The position numbers were made by a program, and so were the translations under genes. Shown one piece after another: positions 11,530 through 24,000 of a DNA stretch of 64,000 bases. This DNA is from Dysidea avara (Eukaryota; Porifera; Demospongiae; Dictyoceratida; Dysideidae): positions 20,017,863 to 20,081,862 of the forward strand of contig NC_089280.1 of the NCBI RefSeq assembly GCF_963678975.1, read 5' to 3'. Below the pieces are notes generated by a model, which worked only from the letters and a program-made list of their open reading frames with translations, was not told the origin of the DNA and searched no databases. How positions within the stretch are numbered: the first letter of the stretch is position 1; every line of letters starts with the position of its first letter.

Positions 11530-11770
11530 ATCACTCTTTTAACTGCTTGCTGTTGTAAAATAGGTATATTCTCATTTCATTCAGATTCACCAATTTCTAC
11601 TAATGAAAATAGTACACAATTTTGTACTTTCTTTGTATGGTTGCTATGATGAAATGAATTATGTCACCATGTCATACTCCATGTCATACTGCTATAACCA
11701 GTGATGTCCATATTGGGACAAATGGGACACTTTAACTTTTACAGTGAACATAAGAACGTATACAGCATGT
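11530..11770 (+). repeat. Third copy of the SH3-unit flank
   Basis: Shares CTACTAATGAAAAT, then AAATGAATTATGTCACCATG and TCATACT with 18160-18280 and, more weakly, 26755-26800. Together with the TGTGAC element it shows that SH3 copy 1 is followed by the same ancestral flank as copies 2 and 3. Confidence 0.5.
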
Positions 11771-11911
11771 TATCCTAACTTAGAAAATCACCACTGAAAA
11801 ATGTTGACTCTGTTTTTTTTTCACAGGGCCGGCTAGAGGCCCTAGACAAAATGAAATTTGGAGGCCCCTCCTTAATTGGCAGAAAGTAAAATGTACATGC
11901 ATGGATATTAT

Positions 11912-12361
11912 CAAGAGTTCATAATATATATACTGAGGAGAGTATCCTACTCTCATATACCCCTGTAGAAGGACGTATCGTGACGTAATGACAAGATGTT
12001 GTGACGTACGTGAAGCCTTAGAAGTGCAAGAATCGTTAGCACCATTTCCCACTCGCGACGCTCAGGATAGCCGTATTTATTCGTGAATGGCCTAACAAGA
12101 AATGCCTACGAAACGGTCTTAATCCATGAAAGAACGATTGTAGTTCGGTGAGAAACACTTAGAGCTGGAGTTAATTTGGTTTGCTAGTGACGTTGTTAGG
12201 CATGCGTTCAATCAATACCATGTTCAACTAATGACATCATTAATTATACAAAGAAAAACGGGCGAACTCGGAAGTACTACGTCATAACTTCACGATACAC
12301 CCTTCTACAGGGGTATATGAGAGTAGGATTCTCTCCTTAGTATATATATTATGAACTCTTG
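11912..12361. mobile_element. MITE, CAAGAGTTC ends, 450 bp
   Basis: Long inverted ends (about 75 bp) beginning CAAGAGTTCATAATATATA, with internal TCCTACTCTCATATACCCCT in both arms. Flanked by ATATTAT (11905-11911 and 12362-12368), a 7-bp duplication. Same family as the element at 22294-22540. Confidence 0.75.
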
Positions 12362-12368
12362 ATATTAT

Positions 12369-13109
12369 GCATAGCAATAGTCTGGCACACTGCAATGTTG
12401 GCATTCACCTATGGAGCTAACTATATCTTAGCGGTGAAGCCAGTTACAATATAATTGGGACAAAGTTTTGGCTTTAAAAATGTGGGAATGGCTGCATTGG
12501 GATTAGCTAGCTATAAAAATAGAAGTGGCATTGCATGCACAATGGCGGATCCAGCATATGGGGCAAACACTGACATATCAAATTCCTTTAGTTTGAAAGG
12601 CAGACATATCTCCCTTTACTGCAAAACCGCAAAACACCTTTGTGCCCAAAATAATTATTGTTTGGCAGGTGTTCAAGCCACTAATACTTTTTCTCTAGTT
12701 TTTGTAACTGCTTGTAAGACTTCACAACCTTCTACACATGCAATGGCCCATATAGAAAAATTCAACAATGAACACTGCTGAGAGGTGAATCCTTATAAAT
12801 CTGAATTTGTTTGTGCCCCTCCAGCTCCCCTTGTCAGATATTCGATCCGCCCCAGCATGCATGCAGTTATACAGGTACATGTCCATGCACTGAACTATGA
12901 CCGGTGTAAGCTACAACATGAGAGAGAAAACCAACATTATTAGTGTTGAATAAAATGTAATACTTGTACATAATATTATTAAGGTGAGTGAGTTCTCAGG
13001 CACACACAGCCACAGATGGGTGTAGCTAATTACCCCACAAGTGTGTGTGGCAAGGAAATACAGTTAAAATTAAAATAAATTAAAAAACTTAACTGATCCA
13101 AAACAACAC
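12369..13109. other. Intergenic; no gene seen
   Basis: Between the MITE and the SH3 pseudogene. An ORF at 12455-12781 has no recognisable motif. The N-terminal exons expected for SH3 copy 2 were looked for here and not found. Confidence 0.4.
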
Positions 13110-13733
13110 GTGCCACTGCAAGCTGACATAACTTTTATATCACATCGGAACAGTGATATTAAAGTACAAAATGATAAGAAAGTATCTCATGATGATATAT
13201 CATCCAAACCTTCACGTCCACCATCACCGCCAACTCAGCCCTCCCACAGTAGGCAACCATCAGTAGAAGAAGATGGAACAAGTATTCCATCAAACCGTGT
13301 TAGTGATGTGCCTGTGAAACGATCATCTCCACCACGACCACCACAACCGTCCCAGGTGAAATGATCGCCACAAGGAATTAGATCATACAGTATCACCACA
13401 CCATCAGTTACTAAAAACAAATCAGTATATCCACCCAAATCCTGCAGAGCATCATCTGCAGGAAGTCAGAAAAAGAAGGATAGTGCACCTCAAAAAACTC
13501 CTGTTGTAAGACGCCCAATTACAAAACTTGCAATCACCAAATCTGGTGACTGGGATAAAGAAGTTTACTGCAAAGCATTATATAATTTTCATGGAGAGAT
13601 GTCGTGTGATTTACAATTCAATAAAGATCAACAGATCGCCATTGTAACTCGGACAGACAGTCAAGATGATTGGTGGGAAGGAACAGTGAATGGACAAACT
13701 GGTATTTTCCCTGCCAACTATGTGTCTTTGTAA
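13110..13733 (+). pseudogene. SH3-domain protein, copy 2, broken
   Basis: Colinear with the last exon of copy 3 (24560-25180) at high identity through the proline-rich region (RPPSPPTQPS, SSPPRPPQPSQ) and the SH3 domain (ALYNF, DDWWEG, GIFPANYV, stop TAA 13731-13733). An in-frame TGA at 13362-13364 lies where copy 3 has a glutamine codon. A deletion removes about 20 residues after the stop site relative to copy 3 (the HTRSRSLFSR segment). No upstream exons were found. The reading frame is otherwise open to the end, so decay is recent, or a downstream start could still yield an SH3-only peptide. Confidence 0.8.
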
Positions 13734-14377
13734 ATATGTATTATACCAATAATGTATTTTTTATCATAACTTGTAAATGTAGATACTGTACATAACATAG
13801 CAATGCAATGATAATATACTCACACATGGTCATATCATGTGGATTCAGTTTGAATTCTTAAGGCTGGGGTTTAACTAATATGTAGCTAGGGATGGTTGCA
13901 TGCTTAGATATGCCAGTATTAAATTTGCGGATTACACGGAGCACTTCATGCAAACTTAATAACTGAGTGCATGCTTTTGATTAGTCCATATATGCATACC
14001 TGTATAAGTAGTTCAATTTGTTTTTCAGGCTACAGGACCGTCGAGTCTTGTAGACCTTCCAGTTTTATGCTGTGATGCTTTAGTAAATAAAATAAATAAA
14101 TAAACATACAATATAGAGTTAACCACTACAAAGACATAATTCTATATATATTTATATATATCCAATTCTTAAAACCATGTAATCACATATCTTTGTGTTA
14201 AAATATAATTGTAGGTAAGCAATATAACAATCTGCCTGCATACTGCATGTTGATCATACAACAATGACTCTATTATGTATCCTACATAGTACAGTTGATT
14301 GATGCCGTCATGGTAACACAGTATACTAAAAAGTGGTGAACTGATACTGATACCCGGAGCAATCCATTTAACGTGTA

Positions 14378-14869
14378 CCATATGGAGGGAAACTTTGGCG
14401 CCTTTAAAAATTGGCGAATGACCATGAATTCGCCAAATTTTCCCCATCCAAATATTTTGCTGTGGAAGAAAATAGCAAACCAAGCCTCGAACTAATCAAT
14501 TTTCTACTCGACCAAGGAAATCACGCTAGAGCCAAGCCTCCCTCACTAGGTAGCTAGCTACTCAGCTACTCAAACGTGGCAACCTCATGCTCCTCGAAAT
14601 GGGCGTGACAAGTAGCGAGTCCTACTACAATATTCACTATCCCAGAGGGTGTAGATCTGCTGTTAGTTGATAGCTGACTCCAGGCGAAGCAGCCATTAAT
14701 CGGGCGTGGCACTCCCAGTTCTCGCTTCAGACACAGCAATTAGTAATCTAATTAATTAAACAGGGCGTGCGCTTTGCTAAAAATTCGCCTAATTTTATTT
14801 CGCCAATAGTGATATTTTGCTTGATTCGCCAAATTTTTCCTCCTCCAAAGTTCAGTTCCCTCCGTACGG
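14378..14869. mobile_element. MITE with TA duplication, 492 bp
   Basis: Ends CCATATGGAGGGAA...ACTTTGG and their inverse (CCGTACGGAGGGAA), flanked by TA (14376-14377, 14870-14871). The empty site is preserved in unit B near 25660 (ATATGTATGATGAAATGGGA), which fixes both ends. Internal repeats of ATTCGCCAA in both orientations. No ORF. Confidence 0.85.
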
Positions 14870-14959
14870 TATGATGAAATGGGACATCACTGAACAACCT
14901 AATAACATTAAAATTTTCAACATTTTACGTTGAAGTAGCTAGCATAGATTTATGTGGGC

Positions 14960-15837
14960 ATATAAGATGCATGGATATACAAATATAATTTAATAGCAAA
15001 AACATAACATTCTTTAGCTGTCTATATAGTACAGAATCCATACAATTATTAATAAGTTGCAATAGCTATCTGTGGTATATTTCATCAGTCATACTGGTCT
15101 GCCATACACATATATATGAAACTGAAAAGTTTGGCATGAAAACTTGAATGGGGATATTTTCATGAGATGATCCTAAAAACTTCCTATAGATTATGACCAT
15201 CAAATCAAATGAGTTAAGTTACATATACTGCATGAAAATTCGTTGTGAAGATTCTGACTATCCGCTGGCTTTAGTAGATCCCTATTGGAACATAGCAAAT
15301 CATATAGTGTTTATAATACAGAGGTATATATTTGTGACCAGATTTTGAAAAATCAGCTTTAATGTTACATTTTACAGCTAGCTGGCTGGAATATTTATGG
15401 TTTAAATTAGGTATTCTACTCAGCTTTACAATGATTAGATCAGTGCAGTCCTGAATTACAAGAAATTCTGTGAGACATATATAAAGACTGATTTTCCAGA
15501 ATTGGGTCACTCCTATAGGATTACGCTGTAACTACAGATAGTAATTCTTAATTCTAAATACTTTGAATTGTCTCATTAAGTGGCTCTGAATTTTAGTACG
15601 TGTACAACATACTGGTATAAAGTGACAATGAACAAGTGTTGTGATCATCACGGTGCAATCACTAACATATGGGCATCTACTACTTTAGACATCAGGCTGA
15701 GAGGCTCTGAAGAGGGATGATGGTCTACTGTTTTGAAACTGTTACAGAGACATCTTTGTGTTTAATTGTACGTATGTTGTATGCTCTTTAGATGCTATTG
15801 TTTTTTGTTTTTTTATCAGTGTGTGCATTTGAGAGAC
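14960..15837. other. Intergenic; no gene seen
   Basis: AT-rich spacer inside unit A. A TGTGACCAGATTTT-type transposon end occurs at about 15332. No exon-like reading frame. Confidence 0.4.
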
Positions 15838-15842
15838 AGCAC

Positions 15843-16165
15843 CAGGGGCGGATCCAGACTTTTAAAAGGGGGGTTTCCACTTTGGAATTGCAACTTCAGC
15901 CTAGCTGTAAGTTGAAAACCAAAAAAAAAAAGGTCATCACCTGCTGACAATAGCTGCCCCTCACCATAGATGCCCTCACCAACTATATTTCCTTATTTAT
16001 AACTAGATACAAAGCTTCCTACACTGCTCCTCAAAAGACTACTGTGACTGCTCTATTATAGAGTATCTCGATTTGACTGCTCTATTAGAGTATCTCGAGT
16101 AAGAGAGGCTCTTTCAAAAGGGGGGTTCCATGGAACCCTTTGAACCCCCTCTGGATCCGCCCCTG
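15843..16165. mobile_element. hAT-like short element, 323 bp
   Basis: Perfect terminal repeats CAGGGGCGGATCCAGA / CTGGATCCGCCCCTG, with AGCAC on both sides (15838-15842, 16166-16170). Contains two copies of the CTCTATTAGAG motif. Related in sequence to the element at 5526 and the truncated copy at 29219. A 5-bp duplication is shorter than the usual 8 bp for hAT. Confidence 0.65.
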
Positions 16166-17218
16166 AGCACCAATAGGTCATGATGTATAAGTGTACCCTA
16201 TATTAAAGATATAATCAATTTTACTGCAAAACTATATAGAGACAACTAAACAGTTATAGCAGTGAGGCTTGTGTGCATGATATAAAGTTTATATCAGCAC
16301 TTGACACGCCAATTGTGCTGTAAAGCGTTAATAAATAAATATGTATAGAACTGGCCAAGAATGTTGCATGGTAAAATCATTTCTGCACTATTTGAATAAT
16401 AAATTTTTCACAAGCAGTCACATTGTAATTTAGCGACTGCTTAAAACAGAGAAATACACTATACATGTGCAGATTAGATAGAAGCTGATCAGTTATATAA
16501 GAGCTAGGACCAAAATATTTTCCGGATAAATCAGTCAACTTAAGGTCCTCCAAGCAATGTGTTTTCCTGTGTTTTGTATAATGTGTTCTGTGTACTTGTG
16601 ATGTTATGACTTTTTGCTTGTATAATGTAGTTAATAATGTGTCTTGTATGTGTATAATATTTTGGGGAAACACCCATGTGCAGGCCTATAACTTTTTGGT
16701 GCCACCCCTCCCAATTTCTCGATAAATTTTGAATTGAATTAAGGAAACTGGCTTATGTTTCCTGCTATAATGTTGTTATTATTGCAGTTGATGTTGTTTG
16801 TGTCATGCAGTTTGTATAATTCAATGTCATTCTATGTATTCTGTATGGTGTTAAGTGTCTAATACTGTATAGCTGCTACAAGTGTTTATTGTATGGCTAA
16901 CAGTATAGTTCATGCCATGTACATAGCCACATCATGCAAATCCAGGAAACATTCAGTCCAAGTGATGTACATTGCTATCGAGAACTGAACAAATATTTTT
17001 AACAAGCTGCATTAGTGATGACAAATATGTATCCAATAGAATTATTTTGTTCAAAAATACGTAACTATGACAAGTAGACTGATATATACAAGTTTGAGAA
17101 ATGGAACAAAACCCACTGTGAATAATATAGTAGGTATATTTGCCGTTGCCAAATGTTAAGGGACATGTTTTCACAGATAAGTCTTTGGATTTACTGAGCC
17201 TCTATCAGGAGAATATGT
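16166..17218. other. Intergenic; SINE-tail fragment only
   Basis: A TCAGCACTTGACACGCCAAT...TGTAAAGCGTTAATAAATAAAT fragment at about 16290-16343 resembles the 3' tail of the SINEs at 29385 and 39993. No gene is seen. Confidence 0.4.
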
Positions 17219-17226
17219 GTGGTATT

Positions 17227-17750
17227 CAGTGTTGGGAGTAACGCGTTACATAAGTAACTCGCTACGTAATATTATTACTTTTGTGGTAGCAAAGTAATAT
17301 AACGAAATACGCTATGAAAACAGGTAATATAACTCAAGTTACTTCACTTACAAATGTAACGCGCTACCTAAGTAATATAGTTACTGTAACGAGTCTAATA
17401 TTACGTAATATTATTACTACAAGTAACGAAGTTACTAATCTCGTTAGTTATCTTCTGAGTAACGCCTAGCCACAACGAAGTAAAGAAGCCTACTGAATGA
17501 AGCTTGTTGACCAGCTTCTTACTTATAAACTAAGATTTGTACATTGTCCAACAACGCAATCATGTCACGTGATAAAGTGGTAGTCTCACACGTGACAGCT
17601 TAAGGCTGTAGACACAAAGTAATATAATATGTAATATTATTACAGTTACTTTATTTTATGGGTAATATGTAACTGTAACTAAATAGTTCAGTTGCAAGTA
17701 ATATGTAATATGTAACTAGTTACTTTTACAAAGTAACTTGCCCAACACTG
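17227..17750. mobile_element. hAT MITE, 524 bp
   Basis: Ends CAGTGTTGGGAGTAACG / GTAACTTGCCCAACACTG with an exact 8-bp target duplication GTGGTATT (17219-17226, 17751-17758). The interior is built of many TAATATTACT/AGTAACGTTACT-like inverted pieces. The orthologous position in the inverted copy (about 26235-26260) lacks the insert, confirming mobility. CAGTGTTGGG is a widespread animal hAT end. Confidence 0.88.
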
Positions 17751-18723
17751 GTGGTATTACTCATTCACATGCTATGTGACAATAGAGTATTTTCTCCATG
17801 TATGTTGAGCCCTATATGATAAGTCTGCATGTGGCGACCAAAAATATATACTGTCTCCTGCTCTCTATAGGAAGGAACCTACTGAGTGAAGTTGGTGTAG
17901 AACCGCTACATGGACATGGTATAGCAAGGGTTTCCCCATGACTAGAATACATAGTCCCTGGACCTGTCCTGCATGGTAGTAGAAAGGGTCTGGGAAGACA
18001 AAAACATGTTGGTGGAGAGCTCCTCAATGGTACGGGAATTTTTCTGCAATTGCACGCATGAAAAGAAATGCAACAGTACAGTCAAAATTCAATTAGCAGC
18101 TGCATACATGACCTCATGTTGGTTAGTATCTGCATGGTATTCAGTCAGACATGCAAATTGACACACCATCAATTCTACTAATGAAAATTCCACACACTTT
18201 TTGAATATGCCTGTATATGGTTGTTCTGATAATAGGACAGGAAATGAATTGTGTCACCATGTCATACTTCAGGAGTTCTGAGCATCTTATTGTTACCATG
18301 GAAGAATCATTATAAGATGTCTTACTATAATTTACTCTATAAAGTACAGTATAATCATAATAGCTAACAAATGTGACCTGGTCTGACAAAACATTCATGC
18401 AGTCTTATAGCCTTTTCAACAAATCATAACTAACGTATGTTGTAAATAAGGCTGACCAGTGTATATCCTTCCCATGATATAGTGGCTATAGCTACTACGA
18501 AAAATCCACGTTGTTGAAAATATGTGACACTGCATATTAATCTGATAGCTGGAGACTTTGAAGCATATAGAATAGCCTTGAGTGCTATCGTTTCATAATT
18601 CATATAAATTATGTAGCCATACATTTCTGTGAAAGCTCACACGAACAATTTTTTTTGCAATTTCTGAAATCAGTTTTATTGTTATAATATTTTCTACATA
18701 CTAATAAGCTCAATATACAGGAA

Positions 18724-19254
18724 ATAGACAAATTTCATAATAAGGCTTTATATAATGTATGACAATAACTGTTACTCCTAGTAACATATAGGTGACAATA
18801 TCTAAAGTAACTTCTCCAAATTTTAAAAGAATAGCATATATGTGTCATAAGATATGACATCTTGTTTTCCCATACATATCCATGTGAGGGGGGCAACAGT
18901 TGCCCCTTCTGGGAAATGAGGGATTTCAACGTATCCAAAAACCAAAAAATCAAAAAAATTATATCTCTATTGTTACATAATTTGTAGGTGCGAATGTCAA
19001 CAATAATCTCTCCAAGTTTTAAATGAATAGTGTATATAAGTCTTAATTTTTGAATCCCACGATTTATGTGATTGCCCAGAAGGGGCAACTGTTGCCCCTC
19101 TCGTTGACAATGTATGGGAAAATTACAACTTCAAAGTGTGATATCTCATGACTTATATATGCTATCCTTTTAAAACTTGACTTTAGACATTGACACCTAC
19201 AAATAATGTAAAAAATTTGCTAGGAGCAGCAGTTAATTTTTTCATATTGTCTAT
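18724..19254. mobile_element. Palindromic insertion, 0.53 kb
   Basis: Unit B reads through (near 27290-27312) where unit A carries this insert. Ends ATAGACAAATTTCAT / ATATTGTCTAT are inverted. An extensive inner palindrome (about 18785-19200) includes GGGGCAACAGTTGCCCCTTC and its inverse. Superfamily not recognised. Confidence 0.65.
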
Positions 19255-19974
19255 TGTGGTTGCTATAACAATAGGACAGGAAATGAATTGTACATATCAT
19301 CATCATCACGACATCCTATGGGTTTCTGAATAACTTAATATTTTCACTGAGAAACAGGATGTGTCACACCCACTATGTATTAACTTTTACAGATAGTTTA
19401 GTATGAGGTGTAGTAAGATTTTAAGTCTCAGTTTACCATAGGATAGCTAGCAATATCACGAAAATGGTCAACAGCTAGCTATATAACAAGTATAATAGAA
19501 GAGATGGCAATTTAGCATTCCCTAGCTGCTAGTCCTTAAGATGATAAAACCCTGTACACAAACTATAGATATTGGCCACTCCAAGAGAATTCCTTGTTTC
19601 CCATTTCATTGACCTCAAAAATACATGCAGGTGGGAAGTTCATTATCCATTATTCATTATAGATATTTCCACTAATTTTTGAAACTCATATCTAACTTAC
19701 AGGTAAGAATACAGTAGAAATATTTAAACTAAGAACCTGAACAGTGAAAAGCTAGCTAATGAGCTTTCTGAATGCCAACTACTATGCAATCACAGGATAA
19801 ATTAATAATGAATAAAATGTTCAGTTGACACTGAGCAATAATTGAATGACCATGCGGGAAGAGAATCTGCATGCAGGCGGGAAATGGGAAACAATGAGTA
19901 TTCTTCCTGCAGTGTTTTTGGGAAACTTGTTATGTCACACAGTGAGCTATATACACATTTAACACTCACATCCA

Positions 19975-20047
<73 letters not shown>
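19975..20047. repeat. (CA)n microsatellite
   Basis: About 70 bp of pure CA dinucleotides. The ORFs across it on both strands are repeat artefacts. A counterpart lies at 28376-28613 in unit B. Confidence 0.95.
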
Positions 20048-20050
<3 letters not shown>

Positions 20051-21009
20051 GGCTATAGATTTGAACTTTAACCACAGAGCCATGCGTCCAATGATTTCAA
20101 CATTACAACATTATAACTGTTTAAATATTTACTATAATGCTACAAACCAGATACATGTGAACAAACCAGGAATAAGGGAAATCACCACTATGGTGTCTGA
20201 GTTAATACAGGATGTAAATCAGCCCACCATCATGCACGAGCCAACACTAAAATATGTGTAATCAGTCATTGTGGCTCTATACAAAGCTACAACTACGTGA
20301 TATTATGAATCGACACATGGGGTGGATATGAAAAGTTGTAAAACAATTAACCGGCAAAAAAAAACAGTTAGCTATAATTATAACTATATATATATATATA
20401 TATATACATTTCTCAATGTCTGATAATTCCGAAGTTAGCCATAGTTACTTTAAACCATTTTGCATGTCTGTAGCCTGTTAGGTTTAATTTAAGCTTACAG
20501 ATATTATAGCTCAATAGCTGCACTTATATTATGTTATAATTACATGCAAAAAATTAAAGCTATACACTTGGCATGCACCTATAATAAGCCAGTTACACAA
20601 CTTACGTACAGTTTACTGTTAAGCTTGACTGTGGAAATGGCTGCACTCGGCTGCGTTAACGTTAGAGTATATAGCTAGCTATTGCTAATATAGTAATTTA
20701 AGAGGTTAGTTAAAGTTGGCTAGAAGTGACATCATGGCCACTGAAACAATTAGTTCTATAGCTATCAGTGTATAAGGTACTGTACTAGACTAACTTTTAA
20801 AAAATAATTGCAAGACAGGAAATTAGTAGCCTGCTTCTCCGGAAATATTTTTATAGGTAGCCTGTTAGCGTTACATCATTTTTAGCTGACTCACCTGATT
20901 GTCTCCAAAGCCGCCGAATACTGATATAAATAGCTGGCAATAAGGCTGTTACGTATAACTGCTTGTCTATTTCGTAGCCAGTCTTGTAGTTTGGTATAGC
21001 TAACAGAGA

Positions 21010-24000
21010 ATGACGGACGCCAGTGCTAGAGGTATGGGTGGGGACTATTCTACGGAACGGAACGGAACGGAACGGAACGGAACGGAATGATGGACTAAAC
21101 CACGGAACGGAACGCTTTCTCAAACTGAAGCTTGCAACTTACCATTGCTGAAACTTCCCTTATAAGTTAGCAGTGGCATCTCCAGTGGGTGGTTAAACAT
21201 AAGATAAAAATAATTAACGGATCGATTGTGGGTTTTTGTTGGTTGTCATTAGTAACGAAGTATTATTGTGGGATGAACTGTATCAGTGATGTTCATCCAT
21301 ACGGAAGGGAACTTTATGTGAGCTGTTTTTCTTATTTAGACTTTAGAAAACAGTCTGGGCCGGTCTTTCAAGTCATAAGTCAGTGTATAAATAAAGCAAG
21401 CAGGAAGATACTGGTAACAGGAAAGAGCCAGCTGAATTAAAACTTGAAGAATTTTGTGCAGTGTGTGAGGAGCAAATATTTTGGCAGACCGCAAGGAGGG
21501 TATATTCTGCAAACATCACTGAAGTGTATGCATGGAGTTATTTATATATTAACAGCTGGTGCAGTGGACTAATGCCGTATTCAATAGTGAGCTGATTTTA
21601 TCTGTTGCACAATTCAAGGATGTGTCTGACTGCTAGCCTTGAATCAGGCTAAATGTCAAAACTCCAAGATCAGCCAAATCTCTATTATAAGCCGCATGTG
21701 AAACCATGCCTGTAGCCACCAGGCAAACGTGATTTGGACCAGGATGTGTGTGTAATTTCAATGTATCTAGTCAGACCTGAAATGGAACACTTACATTAAT
21801 TACATACCACCTAAGAATCCTAGGATTTCTTAAGTGTAACATTTCACATGCTTCACTTCAAACAAAACAGGTTAAATTTGTTTCTCTATTTTCAAGTGAT
21901 TCCCAGTCCAGCTGGTCCATGAAATTACAATGGGATCACATGTATTTGTTACAGTGCGGGCTGTCCTGTGTTGGATCTACTCTAGAGTTGAGATTTCAAG
22001 GTAGACTCACTACCAATTTACTGACACTAGTACTGTTGTAGCATGTTTAAGTGGAGGACAAATGAAATAGTAATGCTAGATTATTTATGTATACAAATTT
22101 TTCATAATGAAATTGATATCCCATTTTGATTTGTACTTCCACTTTGCAACATATTCAAGAGCAAGAAGCTACCACACTTAATCTCCAACCGCTGTCATTA
22201 ATTAACCAAGATCTCACTAGTCTGTAATTCACCTTACTGTAGTGATTTTATTGATTCATCTGTATGCTTTCTTCATTTCCTTTGAAGTTGTACCAAGAGT
22301 TCATAATAAGGTGGGGAGTGTCTAACTTGAATGCATTCACCAAACACCCTGCTTAAAGTAACACCTTGGCCTTATTTCAGAACAAAGGCTTTACCTTCTT
22401 CAGCAACTCTAATCAACAGTTTTCTATCCCCCAGTAAAGGTGTTGATTTGATGAAAGGTGAACTTTACACAGGGTGTTTGTACAGGCCACACTGAGAGTT
22501 AGACACTCTCCCCCATACAAATCAGTATTACGAACTCTTGGTTGTACAGTATAGGTAAACAAAGATAAATTTCTCTCCCATCTTATTCTAGGATTTCTAT
22601 TGACAAGGAAAATTCAATTATTTGTATACAGGCTCAAAATTGAGAAAATATAAAGAAAGTGAATTAATATTATACAGTCAGTTTGCTTTTGGATATTTAA
22701 TGTCTCCAACCACAACAAAAATTCGATGAATCCATGCATCTCATCACTGGTCGTCTGAACATTCTGAAAGTGATACCTCACTCAATCAACCATATATTCT
22801 GTTTATTAGACTGAATAAAGTCATGATTACCTAAACAATCACTTAATTAATGTTTTATAATTATCCTATTCCATTTTCCTGGAGGTTCCACTGATAAAAT
22901 GCAATTTCAGCAATGATAGCAGCTAGCCAAGCTGCAAGTTGATTCAGAAAGCACTCCATTCTGTAAAATAGACCCCATCCAGAATTCAACTCAGTACTCA
23001 GGCTGAGATATCTGACAATAGTCCACTACTCTGTTAATAAATCATTGATCTTCACACAATATAGCCTCCTTGAGGTATCTGAATGTTTGCTCCTCACACA
23101 CTGCACAAAATTCCTTTAGATTCTACTTAGACTGAGTTGATTCAGCTTGTCACCATACTTGTTTCCTTTGTAGTGTAGCTATACACATACTGATTTATGC
23201 TGATTAGAAAGGCTGGGCCTCAGACTGTACATTCTAAAGTCAAGTAAGTAAAAATAACTCACATACTAGTAAAAAAAAGTCATGCATTAAGTTTCCTACT
23301 TGATATATCCGAAGATGAAATCACTGAGTCAGCTATTCCCACAATTAGTATTTCGTTACTAATGACAACCAACAAGAACCCACAATCGATCCTTAAATTC
23401 GTTTTATCTTTCTTGGGGTACGTTTGATTACATGCTGGAAGTGCCACTGATAACTTGTACAGCAATGGTAAGCTGCAAGCTTCAATCTGAGAAAGCATTC
23501 CGTTCCGCAGTTTAGTCCATCATTCCGTTCCGTTCCGTTCCGTTCCGTAGAATAGTCCCCACCAGAGGTATGGCCGGTTTTATTCTTCAATTAATGCATG
23601 TAGCGTAGCTATAACTCTGAAATGATTTTTGTTTTAATTATGTCTATAGCGGACAGAACAAGTAAAAGAGCAGGATCAGCAGCACTTAAAGCAGGAACAT
23701 TTGTAAGTAACTAACTATAGCTAACTACGTAGTATGTAACTTTTACCTATTGCATGCCATCAATGCGTGTTCTCGCCAGGCAGGCCAGCCATGCACTGAT
23801 GGAGCTATATAGCTATAATCACTCAATTCACTTGTCCAGTTGTCCTTTACTGCATGCAAATATATATAGTCTACTCCCAGCACGGTATATATGCATTTTG
23901 ATGTCAACATGTAAGTTTTGGCTGTTTAATTGACCTATAGCTATGTAGCTCAGTAGCTATTTGATGTCAAAAGCCGGTGAGCTTAATTGTAGTCATGCAT

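Larger units (their letters stand above)
13130..20770 (+). repeat. Duplicated unit A (SH3 copy 2 plus flank)
   Basis: Aligns with unit B (24540-29215) in blocks: 13140-14376 plus 14872-14960 with 24560-25740; 18230-18660 and 19255-19460 with 26755-27500; 19880-20290 with 28800-29075; 20630-20760 with 29097-29215. The block 17150-18130 matches 25730-26310 in inverted orientation, with a further direct copy at about 30090-30490. Differences are mostly transposon insertions. Confidence 0.75.

Noticed and set aside
21051..21110. CGGAA tandem array considered as a CRISPR or telomere-like repeat
   Set aside because: No spacers, unit only 5 bp, and it lies inside both arms of the fold-back transposon.
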